Positions 33,961-41,747 of a DNA stretch of 64,000 nucleotides are shown piece after piece. A program made the translations under genes and the position numbers. The first letter of the stretch is position 1; the number at the start of each line of letters is the position of its first letter. Source of the DNA: Mobiluncus sp034180645 (GTDB lineage: Bacteria; Actinomycetota; Actinomycetes; Actinomycetales; Actinomycetaceae); contig NZ_JAXFNY010000021.1 of assembly GCF_034180645.1 (NCBI RefSeq), forward strand, positions 124,001 through 188,000, in the 5' to 3' direction. The notes under the pieces were generated by a model. The model saw only the letters and a program-made list of their open reading frames with translations. It was not told where the DNA came from and did not search any database.

Positions 33961-34725
33961 ATGTCAGTCGACCGCGACCTGAATCTTCCCCTGCCCCCGG
34001 CTCGCATTCCGGTTCTGGCCATCATTACCGCCGCAATGGAGGACGAAGCGGCACCCCTGTGGGACCTGGCTAAGGGCGGGGGGAATCTGGTGCGTTTGGG
34101 TGCGAAAGGCAGCTTGCAGCTGCTCCAGATTGAGGATGCCACGATTGCCCTGTTGACCACCGGGATCGGTCTGGTCAACGCTGCCAGTTCGCTGGCCACA
34201 GCCCTGACCTATGTTTCCCCTCGCTACATTTTCAGCTGCGGTTCGGCCGGTGGTTTAGATGCGGATTCACAAGTCCGAGACATAGTCGCGGCGTCGTCTT
34301 GCCTATTTTCCACCGCCGATGCTCGCGAATTTGGTTATGCCCTGGGTCAGATTCCGGGAATGCCCGAACGTTATTTGGCTGATGGAGACCTGTTGGGTCG
34401 TTTTCATGCCTTGCCCGAACAGCTATCTGGGTCACGCACCCGCAGCGGGGAGTTTCTCTCTGCTGACCAATTCGTGGGCACCGAAACTGCTTTGCAACTG
34501 CGGGAACGCTATCCCGAGGCGACCACGGTCGATATGGAGTCAGCGGCTTTGGCCCAGGTTGCTTACGGGGTCGAGGTCCCCTTCCTGGCAATCCGGGGTA
34601 TCAGTGATTTGTGCGGGCCCGAAGCGGCTGCGGAAAACTACTCCCGAGCCGGGGACGTGGCTCGCCTGAGTTTCCTGGTGGCGCTGTGCCTGTTGGGGCT
34701 GCGCGAACCTGAGGAAGTCAAGTAG
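33961..34725 (+). CDS. 5'-methylthioadenosine/S-adenosylhomocysteine nucleosidase-like protein
   Basis: A 254-residue nucleosidase of the PNP/MTAN superfamily that removes adenine from S-adenosylhomocysteine and methylthioadenosine. Visible motifs: ITAAMEDEAAPL (residues about 21-32, catalytic Glu), the substrate site VDMESAALAQVAY near residue 185 and RGISDLCGPEA near 205 with the catalytic Asp. ATG 33961 follows GAAAGG; an upstream ATG at 33889 lacks such a site. It converges on luxS, and the two enzymes act in sequence, which supports the assignment. Confidence 0.88.
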   Translation: MSVDRDLNLPLPPARIPVLAIITAAMEDEAAPLWDLAKGGGNLVRLGAKGSLQLLQIEDATIALLTTGIGLVNAASSLATALTYVSPRYIFSCGSAGGLDADSQVRDIVAASSCLFSTADAREFGYALGQIPGMPERYLADGDLLGRFHALPEQLSGSRTRSGEFLSADQFVGTETALQLRERYPEATTVDMESAALAQVAYGVEVPFLAIRGISDLCGPEAAAENYSRAGDVARLSFLVALCLLGLREPEEVK

Positions 34726-34758
34726 TCTCAGTTTTCCGACATAGACGGGGATTCCGCT

Positions 34759-35226
34759 TTAGTGGGAATAGATGCGACCCCACTCTTCTCTATGGTCCAG
34801 CATCTTTTGCGCCGCAGCTTGCGCTCCTGCCAAGCTGTGGCTCTGGCCCCAACCACATTGGACTTCATTCGCCGCAGGCACCACAGTCATGTTAACCACG
34901 TCAACAAGGGATGCTTCCAATATAGACATAAATTCCTCCGGCTGAAGGCCTAAAGTCATCGCATAAAAGCCTGTCTGGCATCCCATCGGCGAGAAATCGA
35001 GCAGTTTGTCCGTGTGGTCACGCATGTGTTCCGCCATGCTGTGCTCCAAAGAGTGCACCACCGGCATATCCAGATGCTCCACGTTGGGCTGGCAAAACCG
35101 CACATCGTACTTGATGAACTCATCCCCACCAGGCAAGGTTTCTTGGTGCGCCACCCGCACGAACGGAGCCTTTACTTTGGTGTGATCAAGCTGAAAAGAT
35201 TCCACGTTAGTTTTCTCGATTTCCAT
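34759..35226 (-). CDS. luxS: S-ribosylhomocysteine lyase
   Basis: Cleaves S-ribosylhomocysteine to homocysteine and DPD, the precursor of autoinducer-2. The 155 residues match the family. The zinc ligands are in HSLEH near residue 53 and in the CGWGQSHSL region near 123; the catalytic Cys is in GCQTGFYA. I chose ATG 35226 because it gives the usual length and N-terminus (ESFQLDHTKVKAP); a GTG 39 bases upstream is also open. It converges with the nucleosidase gene, 33 bases away. Confidence 0.95.
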   Translation of the reverse strand: MEIEKTNVESFQLDHTKVKAPFVRVAHQETLPGGDEFIKYDVRFCQPNVEHLDMPVVHSLEHSMAEHMRDHTDKLLDFSPMGCQTGFYAMTLGLQPEEFMSILEASLVDVVNMTVVPAANEVQCGWGQSHSLAGAQAAAQKMLDHREEWGRIYSH

Positions 35227-35307
35227 AGTCAAAATTCTATAGCTTCCCCGAAATTCTGGCGACACGCCGAAGCTGTCATTTTTCTAAAAATTACTTTTTG
35301 CACAAAC

Positions 35308-35401
35308 TGTGGATAACTACACCCATGTAACTTAGCCCTATTACGTGGGCTGACACAGCTATACACAACCTCGTCCACAGCCGAAATCGGACTTGTCCAC
35401 A
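35308..35401. promoter_or_regulatory. Cluster of DnaA boxes upstream of nrdH
   Basis: Three DnaA-box sequences: TGTGGATAA (35308-35316, a perfect TTATCCACA on the minus strand), TCGTCCACA (35371-35379) and TTGTCCACA (35393-35401). TTGTCCACA is the form preferred in actinobacteria. The neighbours are luxS and nrdH, not dnaA or dnaN, so this is not the usual origin context. DnaA control of the ribonucleotide reductase operon, as known for E. coli nrdAB, is inferred. Confidence 0.7.
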
Positions 35402-35422
35402 GGTGGCGGGGAGAAAAAACCG

Positions 35423-35472
35423 ACCACTATATGTAGTGGTGGTAGACACACCTGCCCACAAGGTGTAGTGTT
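35423..35472 (+). promoter_or_regulatory. Tandem NrdR boxes
   Basis: Box 1 (35423-35440) reads ACCACTATATGTAGTGGT, close to the NrdR consensus acaCwAtATaTwGtgt. Box 2 (35455-35472) is a weaker copy matching at 13 of 18 positions. They are spaced 32 bases apart, about three helical turns, the classic arrangement for cooperative NrdR binding. They lie about 120 bases before nrdH. NrdR itself is not in the window. Confidence 0.85.
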
Positions 35473-35593
35473 TTGAACTCGACAGGACTTTTCAGTGCTG
35501 GTAGAATAACAACGTTGTAGTTTTCGCTTCGCGGTCCACGAAATTACCGCGGGAAAACCACACACTGGGAGATATTGCGGAGGAAGCCTAGAG

Positions 35594-35842
35594 ATGAGTA
35601 TCACTCTTTACACGAAACCTAACTGTGTTCAGTGCAACGCAACGAAGCGCGCTCTGGACAAACAGGGTCTGGACTACGAAACCATCGACCTGACCGAGGA
35701 CGTGAACGCTCTCGATCACATCAAGAGCCTGGGATTCCAACAGGCCCCCGTTGTTTTTGCCGGAGACGACTCCTGGTCCGGGTTCCGCCCCGATAAAATC
35801 AAGGCTCTAGCCGCCGCGGCACTCACCGCTGCCGCTATTTAA
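35594..35842 (+). CDS. nrdH: Glutaredoxin-like NrdH redoxin
   Basis: An 82-residue thioredoxin-fold protein that reduces the class Ib ribonucleotide reductase. The redox motif CVQC is at residues 11-14, followed by the NrdH signature WSGFRPDKI near residue 61. It is first in the nrdHIE operon, downstream of NrdR and DnaA boxes. ATG 35594 is preceded by GCGGAGGAAG. Confidence 0.96.
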   Translation: MSITLYTKPNCVQCNATKRALDKQGLDYETIDLTEDVNALDHIKSLGFQQAPVVFAGDDSWSGFRPDKIKALAAAALTAAAI

Positions 35843-35976
35843 TCGCGACATCCCGGTTCGCCCGCTGCGCGCCACCGGCTCGGAGTTGAGTGCGTGCCAC
35901 ACCGCCGCGCCCCGTCAGCGCGACCGACACACCTTGTGAATCCGCTAGAAAAACCACATTGAAGTAAGGCAAAACC

Positions 35977-36423
35977 GTGGGGTTATTGGTTTATTTTTCC
36001 TCCGCAACTGAAAACACCAAACGATTCGTGGAACGTGTCGGCGTTCCGGCGTTGCGTATCCCGCTGCGCCCCGGTTCTGAACCTTTGTTGGTCGACGAGG
36101 AATATGTGCTCATGGTGCCCTCATACGGCGGCGGGGACACCAGTAAGGCAGTCCCCAAACAGGTCATCAAATTTTTGAACATAGAACACAACCGCAACTT
36201 ATGTCGCGGTGTAATATCCAGCGGAAATATCAATTTCGGCGAGGCCTATTGCATCGCCGGCAAAGTACTTTCTCGCAAACTCAAGGTTCCCTTCCTGTAC
36301 AAATTTGAACTGTTGGGAACCCCGGAAGATGTAACTGCAGTCAGAAAAGGATTGGAAGAATTTTGGGCGAACCTACACTCTCAACAAGCGGAATCGGACT
36401 CCCCGGCGTCACCGGAGTCATGA
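35977..36423 (+). CDS. nrdI: Class Ib ribonucleotide reductase flavodoxin
   Basis: A 148-residue flavodoxin-like protein that supplies the oxidant for assembling the Mn(III)2-tyrosyl radical in NrdF. FMN-binding parts are VYFSSATENTKRFVERVG at the N-terminus, PSYGGG near residue 47 and ISSGNINFGEAYCIAG near 84. The start at 35977 is GTG. The TGA stop overlaps the nrdE ATG by four bases. The 134-base gap after nrdH has no recognised terminator. Confidence 0.95.
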   Translation: MGLLVYFSSATENTKRFVERVGVPALRIPLRPGSEPLLVDEEYVLMVPSYGGGDTSKAVPKQVIKFLNIEHNRNLCRGVISSGNINFGEAYCIAGKVLSRKLKVPFLYKFELLGTPEDVTAVRKGLEEFWANLHSQQAESDSPASPES

Positions 36424-38564
36424 CCGACACTCAGGAAGACGAATTCCTCGACGCTGAACACGATTACCACTCTCTAAACGCGAAACTGAACCTCTACGGT
36501 GAGGACGGAAAAATCCAGTTTGACGCGGACCGGGAGGCTGCTCGCCAGTACTTCTTACAGCACGTAAACAAGAACACGGTGTTTTTCCACGATTTGAAAG
36601 AAAAGCTCGACTACCTGGTCGAGGAGGGCTACTACGAGGCGGAAACTCTCCAACAGTACAGCTTCGAGTTCATCAAGTCCCTGTACGAAAAGGCCTACAG
36701 TCACAAGTTCCGTTTCCCGACTTTCCTGGGGGCGTTCAAGTACTACACTTCCTACACGCTCAAGACGTTTGACGGCAAGCGTTACCTGGAACGTTTCGAG
36801 GATCGCGTGTGCATGGTGGCGTTGTACCTGGCACGCGGCGATGAACAGCTGGCCGTGGACATCATGGAAGAAATCATTTCGGGACGCTACCAGCCCGCCA
36901 CCCCCACTTTCCTCAACGCCGGAAAGAAAGCTCGTGGAGAGATGGTTTCGTGCTTCCTGGTGCGCCTGGAGGACAATATGGAGTCCATCGCCCGGGGCAT
37001 CAACTCCGCCCTGCAGCTGTCCAAGCGCGGGGGCGGCGTCGCTTTGCTGCTGACGAATCTGCGCGAGGCGGGCGCTCCGATTAAAAAGATTCAAAACCAG
37101 TCCTCCGGGGTGGTTCCGGTGATGAAGCTGCTGGAAGATTCTTTTTCGTACGCAAACCAGCTGGGGGCTCGCCAGGGCGCGGGAGCGGTCTACATCAGCG
37201 CGTTCCACCCTGACATCATGTCTTTCCTGGACACCAAGCGTGAGAACGCAGACGAAAAGATTCGCATCAAGACCCTGTCTCTGGGTGTGATGGTTCCCGA
37301 CATTACTTTCGAGCTGGCGCGCAACAAGGAACCGATGTACCTGTTCAGTCCCTACGATGTCGAGCGGGTTTACGGGGTGCCTTTCAGCGATATTTCCGTC
37401 ACGGAAAAGTACCGCGAGATGGTTGACAACCCTAACATCCGCAAGAAAAAGATTGACGCCCGCAAGTTTTTCCAAACCTTGGCGGAAATCCAATTCGAGT
37501 CTGGCTATCCCTACATCGTTTTCGAAGACACCGTGAACCGGGCAAACCCGATTGACGGACGCATCATCATGTCAAACCTGTGTTCCGAGATTCTCCAGGT
37601 ATCCGAGCCCTCCGTATTGAATGAGGACCTGTCGTATGCGAAAGTCGGCAAAGATATTTCTTGCAACCTCGGTTCCATGAACATCGCCAAAACCTTGGAA
37701 TCCCCCGATTTTGCGAAATCTATCAACGTGGCGATTCGCGCTTTGACGGCGGTGTCGGATTTGACGAACGTGGAGTGCGTGCCGACTATCCAGCGCGGCA
37801 ACTCGATGTCTCACGCCATCGGTTTGGGAGCGATGAACCTGCACGGCTGTCTGGCGAAAAACCGGATTTTCTACGGTTCTGCCGAAGGCCTGGACTTTAC
37901 GAATATGTACTTTTACGCCACGGCGTTCTATGCCCTCAAGGCGTCTCACGCTTTGGCAGTAGAGCGCGGCGTGACTTTTGAGGGTTTCGAACGTTCCCAG
38001 TACGCCAGTGGAGAATACTTTGAGAAGTATATTAACGGAGATTGGACCCCAAAGACCGCCAAGGTTCGCGAACTGTTCGAGAAATCCTCGATCCACCTGC
38101 CAACCCCGGAAGATTGGCGGGCCCTAGCCGCGGACATCAAGCGCGACGGCATGTACAACCAAAATTTGCAGGCCATTCCACCCACCGGATCGATTTCTTA
38201 CATCAATAACTCGACCTCGTCGATTCACCCCATCGCCTCCAAGATTGAGATTCGCAAGGAAGGCAAGATTGGCCGCGTATACTATCCGGCGCCCTATATG
38301 ACCAACGACAACCTTGACTACTACCAGGATGCTTACGAAATCGGGTATGAAAAGATTATCGACACCTATGCCGAGGCCACGAAACACGTAGATCAGGGGC
38401 TGAGCCTGACCTTGTTCTTCCCTGACACGATTACGACCCGTGACGTGAATAAAGCCCAGATTTACGCCTGGCGCAAAGGCATCAAATCGCTGTACTACAT
38501 CCGTCTGCGCCAAGCTGCCCTGGAAGGCACCGAAGTGCAGGGCTGCGTCAGCTGTATGCTCTAA
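36420..38564 (+). CDS. nrdE: Class Ib ribonucleotide reductase large subunit
   Basis: Reduces ribonucleoside diphosphates to deoxyribonucleotides. I start it at ATG 36420, which overlaps the nrdI stop (ATGA) and gives 714 residues, the family length; the frame is open 57 bases further upstream inside nrdI. Seen in order: ATP-cone-free N-terminus, QPATPTFLNAGKK, the substrate-site Cys in MVSCFL, NLCSEI and the loop PPTGSISYINN. The redox pair GCVSC sits at the extreme C-terminus. A strong terminator follows, so nrdF is transcribed separately here. Confidence 0.97.
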   Translation: MTDTQEDEFLDAEHDYHSLNAKLNLYGEDGKIQFDADREAARQYFLQHVNKNTVFFHDLKEKLDYLVEEGYYEAETLQQYSFEFIKSLYEKAYSHKFRFPTFLGAFKYYTSYTLKTFDGKRYLERFEDRVCMVALYLARGDEQLAVDIMEEIISGRYQPATPTFLNAGKKARGEMVSCFLVRLEDNMESIARGINSALQLSKRGGGVALLLTNLREAGAPIKKIQNQSSGVVPVMKLLEDSFSYANQLGARQGAGAVYISAFHPDIMSFLDTKRENADEKIRIKTLSLGVMVPDITFELARNKEPMYLFSPYDVERVYGVPFSDISVTEKYREMVDNPNIRKKKIDARKFFQTLAEIQFESGYPYIVFEDTVNRANPIDGRIIMSNLCSEILQVSEPSVLNEDLSYAKVGKDISCNLGSMNIAKTLESPDFAKSINVAIRALTAVSDLTNVECVPTIQRGNSMSHAIGLGAMNLHGCLAKNRIFYGSAEGLDFTNMYFYATAFYALKASHALAVERGVTFEGFERSQYASGEYFEKYINGDWTPKTAKVRELFEKSSIHLPTPEDWRALAADIKRDGMYNQNLQAIPPTGSISYINNSTSSIHPIASKIEIRKEGKIGRVYYPAPYMTNDNLDYYQDAYEIGYEKIIDTYAEATKHVDQGLSLTLFFPDTITTRDVNKAQIYAWRKGIKSLYYIRLRQAALEGTEVQGCVSCML

Positions 38565-38587
38565 GTCTTTCTGACTGCTTATATACG

Positions 38588-38636
38588 GGAAATCCCCGGT
38601 TGAGGTGTGAACCGCGTCAACCGGGGATTTCCTTTC
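38588..38636 (+). terminator. Terminator after nrdE
   Basis: Perfect 16-base-pair stem (38588-38603 with 38617-38632), 13-base loop, followed by TTT. It ends the nrdHIE transcript 23 bases after the stop codon. Confidence 0.88.
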
Positions 38637-38658
38637 TAAGAACGATGAACCGGATGTC

Positions 38659-39564
38659 TTACTTGGGTTGCAGAGCCTCAGAAACCAGGTATTGCAGCAG
38701 CACCATCGGGGTGTGCGCCCGCGGGTCGACCTCCCCGCGAGAGTTCAAACAACCTGCTGAAAACAGAAAGTTATTAAACACCTCCACAGCTTCACCTACC
38801 GCCTCTGGGGTCGCGTCTTGTCCCATCTCGCGCATCAGGTCGACCGCCACCGTCCGCGGGTCGTCTGGTGCGGCCCAGTCGCAGCAGGCGAAAGTTTGTG
38901 CCAGTGCCCCGATGATGAGACGCAGGAAAAACTCATCTTCATCGCTATCACTCAAGGCGAAGGCCACCATCGGCAAGATGGGTTGCGGCGAACGCAGCTG
39001 GCGGATACCCATCAGCGAGAGCATGACTTGGGAACCAGCTAAGTTAATGAGCTTCGATTTCACCGCCATGAGGAAATAGGCTTGCAAGGAATTGGACAGG
39101 GAGATCACAAAGTCATCGGGAAGGTGATTCACTTCCATTGTGGAATCCGGATGGACGGCTTTAATCTGTACCAGATTGTCGTCGCCGTACTGGACAGAGC
39201 ACGAGGAAACCGCGGAAGGAATATACTGCCCAGCTGCCAAATCGCTACCATCAGAGCAGTCCGCAAGGGGGGTGTGGCTCGGCAGCACAAAGTCCAATAA
39301 GTCCGGACCGGGATGCTGCATCAATTCCATGAAGTCCTGCATGTCCAAACCCGCGCAACCATCCCGCAGCTGGGACAAAATCCAAGCTAGCGGTCGGTTT
39401 AATGCCCGTTCTGCGACCTCCACCATCGCGGGAGTAATCGGCTGGTTAGACAGCTCAAGCAGATATAAACCCAGCTTGGATCCGGGTTGCAGATGTAGCA
39501 ACTGGTCTCCCAGCTGCGAAACCGGCAGCTGGGTTGCCAAGCGAATCAAGTCCGAGTCGTCCAC
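38659..39564 (-). CDS. Protein of unknown function between nrdE and nrdF
   Basis: A 301-residue soluble, acidic, Leu-rich protein on the opposite strand to the nrd genes. No signal peptide, membrane span or recognised motif is visible; two short Asp/Ser/Glu-rich parts (SDSDEDEFF near residue 205) stand out. GTG 39564 has an AAGG about ten bases upstream. The nrdE terminator lies just beyond its 3' end. In most genomes nrdE and nrdF are adjacent or separated only by regulators, so this insertion is unusual. I give no function. Confidence 0.65.
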   Translation of the reverse strand: MDDSDLIRLATQLPVSQLGDQLLHLQPGSKLGLYLLELSNQPITPAMVEVAERALNRPLAWILSQLRDGCAGLDMQDFMELMQHPGPDLLDFVLPSHTPLADCSDGSDLAAGQYIPSAVSSCSVQYGDDNLVQIKAVHPDSTMEVNHLPDDFVISLSNSLQAYFLMAVKSKLINLAGSQVMLSLMGIRQLRSPQPILPMVAFALSDSDEDEFFLRLIIGALAQTFACCDWAAPDDPRTVAVDLMREMGQDATPEAVGEAVEVFNNFLFSAGCLNSRGEVDPRAHTPMVLLQYLVSEALQPK

Positions 39565-39773
39565 TGTTTCTAGCCTTCGAACACTTTTTAGTCTGTTTGC
39601 GCATCCTCATCGTTGAGTTAGTTCATTTCTGTTCCTACCCTATCCGCACCGCGGTTTTTTTGTATCCCAAATTGAAACCTGGGTCTCACGGGATAGACTG
39701 GGAACGACAGTTTCGCGCGATATTTCCTGCTTTGCGCAAACCCAAAAATACTATTGAATTCAAGGAGAAACTC

Positions 39774-40742
39774 GTGGTCATTGGGATTCCAAAAACCGTG
39801 CAAGCCATTAACTGGAATGACATCGAAGATGACAAAGATTTGGAGGTGTGGGATCGTCTGACCGGAAATTTCTGGCTTCCGGAAAAGATTCCGCTCTCTA
39901 ACGATATTCCCTCGTGGAAAACCTTGAACGAAGACGAAAAAAACATGACGAACCGCGTGTTCACCGGTTTGACCCTGCTGGACACCATCCAGGGCACGGT
40001 GGGCGCGGTTTCGTTGATTCCGGATTCCCGCACTCCCCACGAAGAAGCGGTTTACACCAACATCGCATTCATGGAATCGGTGCACGCCAAGTCTTATTCC
40101 TCGGTGTTCTCGACCCTGCTGTCCACCGAGGAAATCAACGAGTCTTTCCGCTGGTCCGAGGAGAACGAATACCTCCAAAAGAAAGCTCATATTGTGCTGG
40201 ACTATTACCACGGCAATGACCCGGAAAAGCGCAAGGTCGCCTCGACCATGCTGGAATCTTTCCTGTTCTACAGTGGTTTTTACGCTCCGATGTACTGGTC
40301 GGCTCACGCGAAACTGACTAACACCGCTGACCTTATCCGCCTCATCATCCGCGATGAGGCAGTTCACGGCTACTACATCGGCTACAAGTATCAACTGGCT
40401 ATCCGCGAGTCCTCCGAGTCCCGGCGCCAAGAGATGAAGGATTACACGTTCTCCTTGCTGATGGACTTGTACGACAACGAAGAGCTGTACACCGAGACCC
40501 TCTACGATCCGCTGGGCTTGACCGAAGACGTCAAGAAGTTCCTCAAGTACAACGCGAATAAGGCTTTGATGAACCTGGGTTACGAAGCCCTTTTCACAGC
40601 TGACCAGGTTGACGTCAATCCCGCGATTTTGGCAGCTTTGTCGCCCGCAGCTGATGAAAACCACGACTTCTTCTCGGGTTCGGGTTCCTCCTACGCCATT
40701 GGCACTGCCGAGGAAACCGAGGACGCCGACTGGGAGTTCTAG
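39774..40742 (+). CDS. nrdF: Class Ib ribonucleotide reductase small subunit
   Basis: Radical-carrying beta subunit of the Mn/Fe class Ib enzyme. I start it at GTG 39774, six bases after AAGGAG, because homology begins at once (VQAINWNDIEDDKDLEVWDRL) and the 322 residues match the family; the open frame extends 240 bases upstream without support. Metal-site and radical regions include FTGLTLLDTIQGT near residue 65, YTNIAFMESVHAKSYS near 95 and RDEAVHGYYIGYKYQ near 195. No NrdR box is visible directly upstream. Confidence 0.96.
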   Translation: MVIGIPKTVQAINWNDIEDDKDLEVWDRLTGNFWLPEKIPLSNDIPSWKTLNEDEKNMTNRVFTGLTLLDTIQGTVGAVSLIPDSRTPHEEAVYTNIAFMESVHAKSYSSVFSTLLSTEEINESFRWSEENEYLQKKAHIVLDYYHGNDPEKRKVASTMLESFLFYSGFYAPMYWSAHAKLTNTADLIRLIIRDEAVHGYYIGYKYQLAIRESSESRRQEMKDYTFSLLMDLYDNEELYTETLYDPLGLTEDVKKFLKYNANKALMNLGYEALFTADQVDVNPAILAALSPAADENHDFFSGSGSSYAIGTAEETEDADWEF

Positions 40743-40777
40743 GCTTGTTCAAGATTGAATCCAACCGTTAGTCCACG

Positions 40778-40805
40778 ATACTTCCCGGTTGGGAGTATTC
40801 TTGTT
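40778..40805 (+). terminator. Probable terminator after nrdF
   Basis: Arms ATACTTCCC and GGGAGTAT with one bulged base and a GGTT loop (40778-40798), followed by TCTTGTT. It lies 36 bases after the nrdF stop. Confidence 0.5.
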
Positions 40806-40931
40806 AGCTGTAGGCCGTTTCCGTACTGTCGCGGGTACGGTGTGCATTTACTTTGTGAATGTTCTTCTGCGTCTAACGTTCAAATTTGCTAGAATGCAGT
40901 GGTTAATATCAACGTAATCGAGGTGTAATAC

Positions 40932-41681
40932 TTGTCTCGCCACATTATCTTGTCCCAAGAGGCCGTGGAAGCCGGTCTGTGGTATGTGCTTTCTCTGCGG
41001 TATCAGGACGAAATCGACCGCGAGTTGAAGCAGTTTCCAGCCGACATGATTGATTACTGGGCGGCCAAGCTAAAGATTAACTCTCGAATGAAGACTGAGT
41101 TGGCTGAGGTTCTGGCCGAGGAATGTGAGGTCGTTAAGACCCAGCAGGCGGCCGACAAGGAACTCGGCGCGGAAAAGGAAAGCTACATTTTTCCGTCCAT
41201 TGATGAGGTCTGGCCGCGTATCGTGCTGGCCAAGAAGCGCGCGCATGACCATCAGGAAACTACCATCCCCGCTGCAGTCTATGAGCGGCTGCGTACCCAA
41301 GACATCACCAGTCGAGGGGTGCGCTCTTCGCAGGGCATGGTGCGCTGGCCACCAACTTGCCAAACCATCACCAAGCGGTGCGGTGGCTCGTGGAACGAAG
41401 CACTGCGCAACATGGGACTGATGACCTCCAAACGAGGTCGTTCCCGAGGCTCATTAAAGTTCACCGATGAGATTTACCTGCGCGCCGGTGCCGAGTTTTT
41501 AATGCACTGCAACGAAATCGGTAAGGGTGACACCGTGGCTTACTACTGTCAGTGGGTAGCGCGGGAACGTCGAGCTGGACGCATCTGGCCCTCCGCCGCG
41601 GCGCAGCGTCAGTTGCGCGGCACCTGGAATCATGTCATGGAACTGGCAGACCAAATGGTGAAATCCAAGAGCTTTTCCTGA
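40932..41681 (+). CDS. Protein with HNH-associated repeat-like DNA-binding segments
   Basis: A 249-residue soluble protein. Two segments end in the pattern TI..RCGGSWNEALRNMGL (about residues 140-155) and LRGTWNHVMELA (about 228-240), like the Trp-containing repeat associated with homing and HNH endonucleases, which binds DNA. No HNH catalytic motif is visible, so it is probably a DNA-binding protein rather than a nuclease. The start is TTG 40932 after GAGGTG. An extended -10-like TGCTAGAAT lies at about 40887-40895, so it likely has its own promoter. Confidence 0.6.
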   Translation: MSRHIILSQEAVEAGLWYVLSLRYQDEIDRELKQFPADMIDYWAAKLKINSRMKTELAEVLAEECEVVKTQQAADKELGAEKESYIFPSIDEVWPRIVLAKKRAHDHQETTIPAAVYERLRTQDITSRGVRSSQGMVRWPPTCQTITKRCGGSWNEALRNMGLMTSKRGRSRGSLKFTDEIYLRAGAEFLMHCNEIGKGDTVAYYCQWVARERRAGRIWPSAAAQRQLRGTWNHVMELADQMVKSKSFS

Positions 41682-41747
41682 GTTTTTTCACGTCAGGCGA
41701 TATCCTGAATGTCGCGAGTCTGATTTTCGATTCCACTGGGAGGAAAA

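Noticed and set aside
33692..33982. Possible small membrane protein frame starting with MKLRGKSSG between tRNA-Ser and the nucleosidase gene
   Set aside because: No ribosome-binding site, overlaps the nucleosidase start, and the upstream part of the frame is tRNA.
35308..35401. DnaA boxes as a replication origin
   Set aside because: Only three boxes, no AT-rich unwinding element adjacent, and no dnaA, dnaN, rpmH or parAB nearby.
36555..37493. 312-codon open frame antisense to nrdE
   Set aside because: Shadow of strong codon bias in nrdE; no start signal or recognisable protein. The same holds for the 348-codon frame antisense to nrdF (39618-40664).
39534..39773. 80-residue N-terminal extension of NrdF
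   Set aside because: Known NrdF proteins begin where the GTG at 39774 begins, and that GTG has a good ribosome-binding site.
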